Assembly: GCA_016713125.1 (NCBI GenBank)
Contig: JADJPT010000010.1
Location: 88,884-152,883, forward strand
Origin: Betaproteobacteria bacterium
GTDB taxonomy: Bacteria; Pseudomonadota; Gammaproteobacteria; Burkholderiales; SG8-39
Direction: 5' to 3'
DNA length: 64,000 bases
Numbering within the stretch: position 1 is the stretch's first letter; each line of letters starts with the position of its first letter. The translations under genes were made by a program, and so were the position numbers. The notes beneath the pieces were generated by a model, which was not told the origin of the DNA, did not search any database, and was given only the letters and a program-made list of their open reading frames with translations. Positions 34,618 to 43,651 of the stretch are shown one piece after another.

Positions 34618-36484
34618 ATGGCCTTGCTGCAGATTTCCGAGCCGGGGGAGTCGACCGCGCCGCACGAGCACAGGCTGGCGGTCGGCATCGACCTGGGAAC
34701 CACCAATTCGCTGGTTGCCACGCTGAGGAGCGGGGTGGCGGTCTGCCTGCCCGATGCGCAGGGCCGCGCCCTGCTGCCCTCGGTGGTGCGCTATTACCCG
34801 GACGCGCGCACCGAGGTCGGCTACGTCGCCCAGGAAGAACAGTCCGTCGACCCCAAGAACACCGTGCTCTCGGCCAAGCGCTTCATGGGGCGCGGCCTGA
34901 AGGACGTGGCGCATCGAGAATGCGCCCTACGATTTCGTCGATGCTCCGGGGATGGTGCAGTTGCGCACCTGCGCCGGGGTCAAGAGTCCTGTGGAGATCT
35001 CTGCCGAGATCCTGAAGGTGCTGAAGGAGCGTGCCGAGGCTTCGCTGGGAGGGGAACTGGTGGGCGCGGTGATCACGGTGCCGGCCTACTTCGACGACGC
35101 GCAACGCCAGGCCACCAAGGACGCCGCGCGCCTGGCGGGCCTCAATGTGCTGCGCCTGCTCAATGAGCCCACCGCCGCCGCCATCGCCTACGGCCTGGAC
35201 AACGGCGCCGAGGGCGTCTATGCCATCTTCGACCTGGGCGGCGGCACTTTCGACATTTCCATACTGAAACTGTCGATGGGCGTGTTCGAGGTGCTGGCGA
35301 CCAGCGGTGACGCGGCGCTGGGCGGCGACGATTTCGACCATCGCGTGTTCTGCTGGCTGCTCGAGAAGGCCATGCTGCCGCCCCTTTCCGACGGCGACAC
35401 GCGCCTGCTGCTGGCCAAGTCGCGCGAAGCCAAGGAGGCCCTGACCCTGCACGGCAGCGCGCGCATCACGGCGCGGCTCGCCTCCGGCGAGTTCGTCGAG
35501 GAGACGATCACCACGGAGATCTTCGCCGAGATCACGCGCACGCTGGTGGCCAAGACCCTGGGTCCGGTGCGCAAGGCGCTGCGCGACGCGGGGTTGACGG
35601 TCGAGGAGGTGAAAGGCGTGGTGATGGTCGGCGGATCGACGCGCATGCCGCAGGTGCAGCGTGCGGTGGCGGAGTACTTCAAGCGCGATCCGCTCAACAA
35701 CCTGGATCCGGACAAGGTGGTGGCGCTGGGTGCGGCCATGCAGGCCAGCGTGCTGGCCGGCAACAAGCCCACGGGCGACGACTGGCTGCTGCTCGACGTG
35801 ATCCCCTTGTCGCTGGGCGTGGAGACCATGGGCGGGCTGGTCGAGCGCATCATTCCGCGCAACTCGACCATACCGGTGGCGCGCGCCCAGGAGTTCACCA
35901 CCTTCAAGGACGGCCAGACGGCCATGGGCTTTCACGTGGTGCAGGGCGAGCGCGAACTGGTGGCCGACTGCCGCTCGCTGGCGCGCTTCGAGTTGCACGG
36001 CATCCCGCCGATGGCGGCCGGGGCGGCGCGCATACGCGTGACCTTCCAGGTCGACGCCGATGGCCTGCTGTCGGTGAACGCGCGCGAAGCCACCACCGGC
36101 GCCGAGGCCTCGGTGGTGGTCAAGCCCTCCTATGGGCTCGGCGACGAGGACATCTCGCGCATGTTGCGCGACTCCTTCGAGCACGCCAAGGACGACATGC
36201 ACGCGCGCGCTGCAGGAGGCGCGCGTGTCGACGGCGAGCGGCTGATCGAAGCCGTGCGCACCGCGCTGGCGGCCGACGGCGGACTGCTCTCGGCCGAAGA
36301 GCGCGGCGACATCGATTGCCGCATCGAGGCGCTGGTGGCGGCCCTGCCCGGCGCCGACCATCGTGCCGTGAAGGCCTCGACCGAGGCGCTGAACCGCGTC
36401 ACCGAGAACTTCGCGGCGCGCCGCATGGATCAGGGCGTCAGACTCGCCCTGGCCGGACGCCGCATCTCCAGCCTGGACCTCTGA
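34618..36484 (+). CDS. hscA: Hsp70-type chaperone HscA (one frameshift in the read)
   Basis: About 620 residues after repair. It is the specialised Hsp70 that releases clusters from IscU by binding LPPVK. The nucleotide-binding domain begins AVGIDLGTTNSLVATLRSGV; YAIFDLGGGTFDISILKLSM and VVMVGGSTRMPQVQRAVAEY complete the ATP site. The substrate-binding domain has RIRVTFQVDADGLLSVNARE. The frame breaks at 34911-34914 between GRGLKDVAH and ENAPYDFVDAPGMVQLRTCA; one extra or two missing bases would explain it. The start is ATG 34618, shortly after the hscB stop. Confidence 0.94.
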
Positions 36485-36485
36485 C

Positions 36486-36824
36486 ATGCCCAGAATCACC
36501 GTGCTTCCCCACGCCCAGCTGTGCCCCCAGGGCGCGGAGTTCGACGTCGATGCGGGGGTGACGATCTGCGACGCCCTGTTGCAGCAAGACATCGCCATCG
36601 AGCACGCCTGCGAGAAGTCCTGCGCCTGCACCACCTGCCACGTGGTGGTGCGCAAAGGCCTGGATTCCCTCGCCGAGGCCAGCGATAACGAGGAGGACAT
36701 GCTCGACAAGGCCTGGGGACTGGAGGCGAACTCGCGCCTGTCCTGCCAGGCACGCGTCGCCGGGACCGACCTCACGGTCGAGATCCCGAAGTACACGATC
36801 AACCTGGCCAGGGAGAACCACTGA
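36486..36824 (+). CDS. fdx: ISC-system [2Fe-2S] ferredoxin
   Basis: 112 residues. Cluster Cys residues are in EHACEKSCACTTCHVVV and SRLSCQARVAGTDLTVEIP, the adrenodoxin-type spacing used by the isc ferredoxin. N-terminus PRITVLPHAQLCPQGAEFDV is typical. It supplies electrons for cluster assembly on IscU. It starts 1 base after the hscA stop, so translation is coupled. Confidence 0.96.
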   Translation: MPRITVLPHAQLCPQGAEFDVDAGVTICDALLQQDIAIEHACEKSCACTTCHVVVRKGLDSLAEASDNEEDMLDKAWGLEANSRLSCQARVAGTDLTVEIPKYTINLARENH

Positions 36825-36825
36825 G

Positions 36826-37020
36826 ATGAAGTGGACCGATACGCGCGAAATCGCGATCGCGCTGAGCGAGGCGCACCCGGACGTCGATCCTCGTTACGTG
36901 CGCTTCACAGACCTGCATGCCTGGGTGCTCGCGTTGCCCGGCTTCGACGACGATGCGGAGCGCTCCGGCGAGAAGATCCTCGAGGCGATCCAGATGACCT
37001 GGATCGACGAAGCCGACTGA
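36826..37020 (+). CDS. iscX: IscX (YfhJ) Fe-S assembly modulator
   Basis: 64 residues, acidic: MKWTDTREIAIALSEAHPDV and ILEAIQMTWIDEAD at the C-terminus are diagnostic. IscX binds IscS and iron and tunes desulfurase activity. It starts 1 base after the fdx stop and ends the operon. The next gene is convergent, 9 bases away. Confidence 0.96.
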   Translation: MKWTDTREIAIALSEAHPDVDPRYVRFTDLHAWVLALPGFDDDAERSGEKILEAIQMTWIDEAD

Positions 37021-37029
37021 GCGCCGCGC

Positions 37030-37761
37030 TCAGGCGAAGGGCAGAACGGCCGCCTTCACGCCGGCCGGCGTGACCTCCAGGTAGCCGCCGCGGCTGTACC
37101 AGTCGTTCAGCACCCAGCGCTCGCAGGCGCGACCGTCCACGTCCAGCGCATGGCGTCCGGGGCGGTGCGTGTGGCCGTGGATCAGCCGCGTGCAACCGTG
37201 GGCGCGCAGCGCATCGCGCACGGCAGTCTCGCTGACATCCATGATCTGCGCGGATTTCTCGCGCTTGCCCGCCTCGCTTTGCGCGCGCAGGCCGAGCATG
37301 GTTTCGCGCCGCGCGTCCAGCGGCCGGGCCAGAAAATCGCGCTGCCAGGCGTCGCCGCGGCAGGTGTTGCGCCAGTCCTGGTAGGCCGCGTCGTCGGTGC
37401 ACAGCGTGTCGCCGTGCATCAGCAGCGTCGGCGTGCCGTACAGGTCGACCACGGTTGGGTCGGGCAGCAGCTGCGTCCCCGCGGCCGCGCAGAAGGCCGC
37501 GGATACCAGGAAATCGCGGTTGCCGTGCATCAGCAGCACTGCCGTTCCCTGCCGCGCCGTGCGCTTCAGGAAGCCGGCCACCACGGCGTGGAAGGGATCT
37601 TCCAGGTCGTCGTCGCCGATCCAGTACTCGAACAGGTCGCCCAGGATGTAGAGCGAGTCGGCGCCGGGCACGCGCTCCTCGAGGAACGCGAACAGCGCCT
37701 CGTTGGCCGCCGGCCGCTCCGCGCTCAGGTGCAGGTCGGAAATGAAAAGCGCGCGCTGCAT
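37030..37761 (-). CDS. lpxH: UDP-2,3-diacylglucosamine diphosphatase LpxH
   Basis: 243 residues. Cleaves UDP-2,3-diacylglucosamine to lipid X and UMP in lipid A synthesis, at the inner face of the cytoplasmic membrane. Calcineurin-like metal motifs are in order: FISDLHLSAERP, YILGDLFEYWIGDDD, LLMHGNRDFLVSAAF, TLLMHGDTLCTDD and IHGHTHRPGRHALDVD. Presence of LpxH supports a Gram-negative beta- or gammaproteobacterium. It lies 19 bases after the cyclophilin gene on the same strand. Confidence 0.95.
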   Translation of the reverse strand: MQRALFISDLHLSAERPAANEALFAFLEERVPGADSLYILGDLFEYWIGDDDLEDPFHAVVAGFLKRTARQGTAVLLMHGNRDFLVSAAFCAAAGTQLLPDPTVVDLYGTPTLLMHGDTLCTDDAAYQDWRNTCRGDAWQRDFLARPLDARRETMLGLRAQSEAGKREKSAQIMDVSETAVRDALRAHGCTRLIHGHTHRPGRHALDVDGRACERWVLNDWYSRGGYLEVTPAGVKAAVLPFA

Positions 37762-37780
37762 GCGGCGCGGTCCGCGAACG

Positions 37781-38350
37781 CTATTTCGCGCCCAGCAGGG
37801 TGATCGATTCGATCACCACGGTGGACTGGGGCACATCGCCGGGACCGGTGGGGGACTCACCGATTTTCATGACCACGTCCATGCCGGACACCACCTTGCC
37901 GAACACCGGATAGCCCCAGCCCTGCGGCGACTCGCCGCTGTAGTTGAGGAAGTCGTTGTCCTTGGTGTTGATGAAGAACTGCGAAGTCGCGGAATCGCGC
38001 ACCGAGGTGCGGGCCATGGCCACGGTGCCGATATTGTTCTTCAGCCCGTTGTTGGCCTCGTTCTTGATCTGCGCGCGGGTCGACTTCTGGCGCATGTCCT
38101 TGTCCATGCCGCCGCCCTGGATCATGAAGTTCTTGATCACGCGATGGAAGATGGTGCCGTTGTAGTGGCCGTCCTTCACGTACTGCAGGAAGTTCTCCAC
38201 GGTCTGCGGTGCCTTGGCCGGATAGAGTTCGAGGCGGATGGTGCCCTGGTTGGTCTTGATCTCGACCTGCGGATCGGCGGCCAGCGCGCCGTCGACGGCG
38301 CCTGCGGCCGACAGCATGACGAAGGGGATCCAGAATTTTGCGAGTTTCAT
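37781..38350 (-). CDS. Periplasmic peptidyl-prolyl cis-trans isomerase (cyclophilin)
   Basis: 189 residues. A signal peptide (MKLAKFWIPFVMLSAAGAVD then GALA cleavage at about residue 24) sends it to the periplasm. The cyclophilin core shows IRLELYPAKAPQTVENFLQY, IFHRVIKNFMIQGGGMDKDM with the catalytic Arg and Phe, and ARTSVRDSATSQFFINTKDN. Short bacterial type, like PpiA. A cytoplasmic PpiB that often lies next to this gene is not in the window. Confidence 0.93.
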   Translation of the reverse strand: MKLAKFWIPFVMLSAAGAVDGALAADPQVEIKTNQGTIRLELYPAKAPQTVENFLQYVKDGHYNGTIFHRVIKNFMIQGGGMDKDMRQKSTRAQIKNEANNGLKNNIGTVAMARTSVRDSATSQFFINTKDNDFLNYSGESPQGWGYPVFGKVVSGMDVVMKIGESPTGPGDVPQSTVVIESITLLGAK

Positions 38351-38398
38351 GTCATTCCTTGGTTTGGTGTGCGGGGATGCGGGCGGCGGCCGGAAGGC

Positions 38399-39622
38399 TC
38401 AGGCCGCGCCTTCGTAGAGAATCTTCCAGCGGCCGCTTTCGCGTATCCAGTACTGGCGCTTGCGCATGCTGTTGCTGAGGTTGCTTGATCGGTAGGACTG
38501 GTCGAAGTTGACCACCACGAAGTCGTCCTTGCCCGGATTGCGGAACATGCTCACGCCGGTGACGCCGATCTTGATCCACTCCTTGCCGGCGTTCACCTTG
38601 CGCTTGTGCGCGACCCACTGCGCATAGCGCTGGTCGCCGGCCTGGAAGCGCGTCGAATAGTGGCGCAGGTAGCGGTCCGAATTGAGGCTCTCCCAGTCGG
38701 CGCGCCAGGCCTCGATTGCCTGCGCCAGTCCGCTGCGCTCGGCCTCGTGCGCCTCGGCGCTCAGCCATTCGATCTCGTCGGCGATGATCACCGCGGTCAG
38801 CCCGACCTGCAGTTCCTGGCCGAGCATTTCCAGGTCGGCATTGGACAGCACGATGCAGCCGTCGCTGGCGCGCGGCGGTCGCACGTAGGTGTCCGAGGGG
38901 GTGCCGTGCAGCCAGATGCCGTGGCCGTTCCTGCCCAGGCGCTTGTCCCATTCGTTGGGGTAGTTGATGGGGAAGGCGCCGGAACCGTAGAAATCGGTGA
39001 GCTTCTTGCGCGGCAGGTTGGCCGTCACGTGGTAGACGCCCAGAGGAGTCTTCTGGTCGCCTTCGCGCATCTTGGCGATGCCCTGTTTGCCCAGGGTCAC
39101 ATAGTAGTCGGCGACGAAGCGCGGCCGGCCCTTGTCGTTCTCGTAGACGTACAGTCGTGAGCGCTTCGAGTCCACCACCAGCGCGTTCTTCTGCCCGGGC
39201 TGGAACTGCAGCACGTAGCGCGGCAGACGTTCCTTGCCGGGCTTCTCGCGCAGCGCACGCAGGCGGGCGAGGGCTTCCGCGCGCAGATCCTCGATCTTCT
39301 CGCGCGGCACGTTGCCGGCATTGCCGAAGGTGGTGATCGGCCGCGTGCGCGCCAGCAGCAGGTCGCCGCGGATCAGGTGCGCCAGTCGGTAGTTCGGGCG
39401 CACCTTGATCAGCGCTTCGACGCGCTCGAGCGCCACGTCCAGCTTGTTCTGTTCCAGCGCCTCGAAGACCTGGGCGAGGATGGTCTCGGTTTGCGCGCCG
39501 GGCGGAGACAGGCGGTTTGCCTGCGCGCCGGCCGGTGCGAAGCAGGCAATCAGTAGAGCGAAGAGGGCAGGGAGGCTGGCGCGGTAAAGGGCGCTGGTGG
39601 GGGCGAGTCTGACAATCCCCAT
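38399..39622 (-). CDS. L,D-transpeptidase (YkuD) with C-terminal NTF2-like (Cds6-type) domain
   Basis: 407 residues. Signal peptide of about 35 residues (ALFALLIACFAPAGAQA). A helical repeat region (residues 45-130) is followed by the YkuD catalytic domain: KNALVVDSKRSRLYVYEND starts it and HGTPSDTYVRPPRASDGCIV holds the catalytic His and Cys. The last 110 residues form an NTF2-like domain (AIEAWRADWESLNSDRYLRH, ending RYWIRESGRWKILYEG-like). The upstream TPR protein ends in a similar domain. It makes 3-3 peptidoglycan cross-links or attaches proteins, in the periplasm. ATG 39622 overlaps the stop of the TPR gene (TGATG). Confidence 0.88.
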   Translation of the reverse strand: MGIVRLAPTSALYRASLPALFALLIACFAPAGAQANRLSPPGAQTETILAQVFEALEQNKLDVALERVEALIKVRPNYRLAHLIRGDLLLARTRPITTFGNAGNVPREKIEDLRAEALARLRALREKPGKERLPRYVLQFQPGQKNALVVDSKRSRLYVYENDKGRPRFVADYYVTLGKQGIAKMREGDQKTPLGVYHVTANLPRKKLTDFYGSGAFPINYPNEWDKRLGRNGHGIWLHGTPSDTYVRPPRASDGCIVLSNADLEMLGQELQVGLTAVIIADEIEWLSAEAHEAERSGLAQAIEAWRADWESLNSDRYLRHYSTRFQAGDQRYAQWVAHKRKVNAGKEWIKIGVTGVSMFRNPGKDDFVVVNFDQSYRSSNLSNSMRKRQYWIRESGRWKILYEGAA

Positions 39623-40738
39623 CAGCCGCCGACCCTCTCCTGCTGGATCAGCCAGCGCCCATCGGACCTGACCAGCACCAGCGTCTTGGTGCTGTTGATG
39701 GTGCGCTGGTCGGAGCGGTACTTCTGGCGGAAGACGACGGTGGCCTGGGTGTCCCCGCTCATCGTCACCTTGGGTGATTCGACGCCGACGCTGATCGACT
39801 TGGGCGCGACGATGCGTTCGCGGCGGCCTTGCGCCCAGTCCTTGCGCGCTTCGCCGTTCGGCGTCTTGAAGTCCCGGGCATAGTGCGCGAGGGTAGGCGT
39901 CGACGTCCTTCCTGGCCCATGCGGCAGCCCAGGCGTTCACCGACTTGAGCACCTCGTCGCCGTTCGGGGCCGCAGCGGCCGCGACCTTGGCCGGCGCAGG
40001 CTTCTCGGCGGCCGGCTTCTCCGCCACCGGCGCGGGGGCGGCGGGCTTGGGTTCCGCGGCCGGCTTGGCCGGTGCCGGGGCGGGCGCAGGTGCGGCGACC
40101 GGTGCCGCCGGCCTGGGCTCGGGCGCGGCGGCCACGGCCACCGGCTTGGGCTTGCCTGCCGCAGTCGTGGTCGCGCCGCCTGCGCCGGGTCGCGGCGCGC
40201 CGCCGACCAGTTCGCGTACCAGTGCGAGCTTGTTCTGTGCGGCCGAGTTGGAAGAGTCGAGCTGCAAGGCCTTGTCGTAGGCCTGGCTGGCGAGCTTGGC
40301 GTACACATCGCCGAGGTTCTCGTAGGCGGTGGCGTAGCTCGGGTGCGTGCGTATCGATTGCTCGAGCGAGGCGCGCGCCTTGTCGTACTGGCCCTGCGAG
40401 GCGAAGATCACCGCGAGGTTGTTGTACGGCTCGGGCAGATCCGGGTAGTCCTGCGTGAGCTTGGTGAAGATGTCGATGGCTTCCTTGGTGCTGCCCTGTT
40501 CGGTGAGGATCAGGCCTTTCAGGAAGCGCGCCTGCGCGTCGCGAGGCTTGGCAGCCAGCGCCTTGTTGACGCGCTCCAGCGCCTGCTGATGCTGGCCGGC
40601 GCGCAACAGCTTGCCGGCCTCCTGCAGGTCGTCGGCCTGCGCCGTGGCAAGCGGGGCCAATCCCAGCGCCGCGATGGCGGCGATGCCGAGCAGAAGACGT
40701 TTCACGTACGGGGTTCCCGACTCGGCTGAATTGCTCAT
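39622..40738 (-). CDS. Exported TPR protein with Pro/Ala linker and NTF2-like domain (one frameshift)
   Basis: About 371 residues after repair. Signal peptide VKRLLLGIAAIAALGLAPLA, then TPR repeats (about residues 35-180: LLRAGQHQQALERVNKALAA, YNNLAVIFASQGQYDKARAS). A Pro/Ala/Lys linker of about 85 residues follows. Frame breaks at the G-run 39891-39893 (one extra base); the corrected frame continues DVDAYLAHYARDFKTPNGEA and ends RSDGRWLIQQERVGG, an NTF2-like domain similar to the end of the neighbouring L,D-transpeptidase. The uncorrected frame falsely fuses the two genes into one 796-residue frame. Start is ATG 40738 or the GTG eleven codons later. Probably a periplasmic cell-wall partner protein. 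Confidence 0.83.
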
Positions 40739-40909
40739 TGTGTTATACTTTTCAAGGTGATACGAATCACGGCATTCTAAACCAAGCACTGCGGCTTCTC
40801 AACCTCGCCGGAGGTCCGGACAGGCGTTTCCGGCGCACCGCCCCAGGCTTGGAACAGCGGGATCGCCGGCCGGTTCCCGCCCCACACTCCTCCGCCTCAC
40901 GACAGACCC

Positions 40910-42292
40910 ATGCTCCGCATCCACAACACGCTCGCTCGCGAGAAGCAGGACTTCACGCCCATCCGTCCCGGCGAGGTGCGCATGTACGTGTGTGGCATGA
41001 CGGTGTACGACTACTGCCACCTCGGCCATGCTCGCGTCATGGTGGTGTTCGACATGGTACGCCGTTGGCTGCGCGCCAGCGGCCTGCGCGTGACCTATGT
41101 TCGCAACATCACCGACATCGACGACAAGATCATCCGTCGCGCCGTCGAGAACGGCGAAAGCATAGGCGCGCTGACCGGGCGCTTCATCGGCTACATGGAC
41201 GAGGACGCCGCGGCGCTGGGCGTACAGAAGCCCGACCACGAGCCGCGCGCCACGCACTACGTGCCGCAGATGCAGGACATGATCGGCCGCCTGGAGAAGA
41301 ACGGCCTGGCCTACCGCACCGCGGAGGGTGACGTGAACTACGCCGTGCGCCGCTTTCCGGGCTACGGCCGCCTGTCGGGCAAGTCGCTGGACGAACTGCG
41401 GGCCGGCGAGCGCGTCGAGGTCGACACCGGCAAGGGCGACCCGCTCGACTTCGTGCTGTGGAAGGCCGCCAAGGACGCCGAACCCGAGGAGGTGAAGTGG
41501 GATTCGCCCTGGGGGCGCGGGCGTCCGGGCTGGCACATCGAGTGCTCCGCCATGGGCTGCACGCTGCTGGGCGAGACCTTCGACATCCACGGCGGCGGGC
41601 AGGATCTGCAGTTCCCGCACCACGAGAACGAGATAGCGCAGACCGAGGGCGCCACCGGCAAACGCTTCGTCAACACCTGGATGCACAACGGCTTCGTTCG
41701 CGTCGACGACGAGAAGATGTCGAAGTCGCTGGGCAACTTCTTCACCATCCGCGAGATCCTCAAGGTGTTCGATGCGGAAGTGGTGCGCTTCTTCATCCTG
41801 CGCGCGCACTACCGCAGTCCGCTGAACTATTCGGACACGCACATGAACGACGCCAGGCTCGCGCTGACGCGGCTGTACACGGCGCTCAAGGGCGTGCCTC
41901 CGGGCGCCGTGGACGTCGACTGGAGCCTGCCGCACGCGCAACGCTTCAAGGCGGCGATGGACGACGATTTCGGGACGCCCGAGGCGGTCGCCGTGCTGTT
42001 CGAAATGGCCAACGAGGCGAACCGCGGCAACCCCGCGCTGGCCGTGCAATTGCGCGCGCTCGGCGGGGTGCTCGGGCTGCTGCAGCGCGACCCGCAGGAA
42101 TTCCTGCAGTCGGGACCCGCGCAGGCCGGCGGCGGACTGAGCGAGGCCGAGATCGCCGAACGCATCCAGGCGCGCCTGGATGCGCGCAAGGCGAAGGACT
42201 ACGCGGAGGCCGACCGCATCCGCAAGGCGCTGGCCGAGGCCGGCGTGCTGCTCGAGGATGGGCCGGGCGGCACGAGCTGGCGGCGTGCCTAG
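40910..42292 (+). CDS. cysS: Cysteinyl-tRNA synthetase
   Basis: 460 residues, class I. The HIGH motif is HLGH in YVCGMTVYDYCHLGHARVMV, whose Cys is a zinc ligand; CSAMGCTLLGETFDIHGGGQ and DLQFPHHENEIAQTEG are the other zinc and active-site regions. KMSKS is intact in DDEKMSKSLGNFFTIREILK. It attaches cysteine to tRNA-Cys. It is divergent from the TPR/L,D-transpeptidase/cyclophilin/lpxH set, a common betaproteobacterial order. Confidence 0.97.
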   Translation: MLRIHNTLAREKQDFTPIRPGEVRMYVCGMTVYDYCHLGHARVMVVFDMVRRWLRASGLRVTYVRNITDIDDKIIRRAVENGESIGALTGRFIGYMDEDAAALGVQKPDHEPRATHYVPQMQDMIGRLEKNGLAYRTAEGDVNYAVRRFPGYGRLSGKSLDELRAGERVEVDTGKGDPLDFVLWKAAKDAEPEEVKWDSPWGRGRPGWHIECSAMGCTLLGETFDIHGGGQDLQFPHHENEIAQTEGATGKRFVNTWMHNGFVRVDDEKMSKSLGNFFTIREILKVFDAEVVRFFILRAHYRSPLNYSDTHMNDARLALTRLYTALKGVPPGAVDVDWSLPHAQRFKAAMDDDFGTPEAVAVLFEMANEANRGNPALAVQLRALGGVLGLLQRDPQEFLQSGPAQAGGGLSEAEIAERIQARLDARKAKDYAEADRIRKALAEAGVLLEDGPGGTSWRRA

Positions 42293-42326
42293 GGATCTGC
42301 CCGTGGATTTATAGCGTTTCGGTAAT

Positions 42327-42385
42327 ATGAACTGCCAGGAACGCCGCTCCGGGAGCCGATCTCGGGAAATGAATCTTTGAGATTC
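42327..42385 (-). repeat. Structured intergenic repeat, copy C (after the 42.4 kb binding-protein gene)
   Basis: On the minus strand: hairpin GAATC/GATTC (plus-strand 42371-42375 and 42381-42385), then CGAGATCGGCTCC, GGAGCGGC, TTCC and CAGTTCAT, matching copy A base for base at most positions (CGAGATTGGCTCC, GGAGCGGC, TTCC, CAATTCAT). It begins 27 bases after the stop of the minus-strand gene, in sense with it, and lies between convergent genes. Confidence 0.75.
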
Positions 42386-42411
42386 AGCCCGCCGGGTGCG
42401 GGCCGACCGGG

Positions 42412-43559
42412 TCAGTGGCGGAAGCTGCCGTCCTTGCCGATGATGGTCAGCTCGACGTAGGAACTGCCATTGTGGTTGCTCGGCGAGAAGCTCAGGACAT
42501 AGCCGCCTGCATCAAAGCTCGACATGCCGTCCAGCGCCTGCATGAACGACTCGCGCGTGAGCTTGGGGCCGGCCTTGCGGATTGCCTCGACGGTCGCCTT
42601 GGCGGCGATGAAGGACTCCAGCGAGGTGAAGGAGTACTCCTTCCTGCCCAGTTGTTTCTCGATTGCCGCACGATACTCCGCGACCACCGGCAGCGAGGTC
42701 TTCGAGAACGGCGGCACCACCTGCGCCATCGCCACGCCCACGCCGTCCTTGCCCAGTTCGCGCGCCAGCGGGCTGGAACCCGGAAACGAATTGCTGACCA
42801 TCTGCGAGGTCGCTCCGCTCTTCTTTGCCAGCTTGATGAAATCCGAGGTGGCCTTGAACAGGGTGGTGAAGATCACCACCTCGGGGTTGCCCTTGATCAC
42901 GGCCTTCACGCCGCCATCGATGTCGGGCTTGGCGCGATCCTTGAACGCGGCGAACGACACCGCGGTCAGGTTGCGCTTCTTCAGCGCACGCTCCACCGCG
43001 GCCAGGTTCTCCTTGCCGACCACGTCGTCGTAATAGACGATGGCAAAGCGCTTGATGCCGAACAGCGTGTAGTGGTCGACGATTTTCTCGAGCTCGTCGG
43101 CGTAGCTGGCGCGCATGTTGTAGACGTGCTTGTTAAACACGCGCATCGGATCCGCGCCGGTGAACGGCGAGAGGAACGGCACCTTGTTCTCCTCGACGAT
43201 CGGCAGGGCGGGGCGCGAGAGCGTGGCGCTGGCGTAGCCGAACAGCGCGAACACGCCGTTCTCGGTGACCAGTTTCCGGGTGTTCTCGCCGGCCTGCTTG
43301 ACGTTGTTGGCGTCGTCGATGCTGATCAGCTCGATCTTGCGCCCGTTCACGCCGCCCGCGTCGTTGACCTTCCTGAAGTAGGCGAGCGCGCCGTTGCGGA
43401 TGTCCCTCGCCCAGTTCCTTGTTGCTGCCCGGAGGGGCACCGACTGGCCGATCAGGATCGTGGAGGCGCTGACGCCCTGTGCTTGCGCGGGGACGCAGGC
43501 CGTCATTGCCAGCACGGCGACCAGCGCGCGAGCCATCCCCAACCCCCCAGATGCAGCAT
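42412..43559 (-). CDS. ABC-type branched-chain/amide substrate-binding protein (three indels in the read)
   Basis: About 382 residues, Peripla_BP_6 type. Periplasmic receptor of an ABC importer; no permease genes adjoin it. ILIGQSVPL starts the first lobe, with VNDAGGVNGRKIELISIDDA and FLSPFTGADPMRVF conserved. The true start is probably ATG 43559, preceded by a strong Shine-Dalgarno (complement of 43566-43571) and reading MLHLGGLGMARALVAVLAMT; this needs one more G in the C-run 43543-43548. A second, compensated pair of indels (about 43403-43436) turns the expected SGSNKELGEDI into RAATRNWARDI without closing the frame. The structured repeat lies just 3'. Confidence 0.87.
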
Positions 43560-43595
43560 ATTAGATCTCCTCTCCCGCCCGGTTCGGGCACGCCG

Positions 43596-43625
43596 ATTAA
43601 AGTCGGTATTCTCCAAGCTAGTCAA
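43596..43625 (-). promoter_or_regulatory. Sigma-70 promoter of the binding-protein gene
   Basis: Minus strand: TTGACT (plus-strand 43620-43625), 18-base spacer, TTTAAT (43596-43601). It lies 37 bases before the proposed ATG at 43559 and between this gene and the end of the glycosyltransferase gene. Confidence 0.65.
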
Positions 43626-43651
43626 GCGTTTGCTGCGGGCCGACAAGTGTC

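Noticed and set aside
38399..40789. 796-residue TPR to L,D-transpeptidase fusion
   Set aside because: Produced by one extra base near 39891-39893; the repaired frames are two genes joined by a TGATG overlap.
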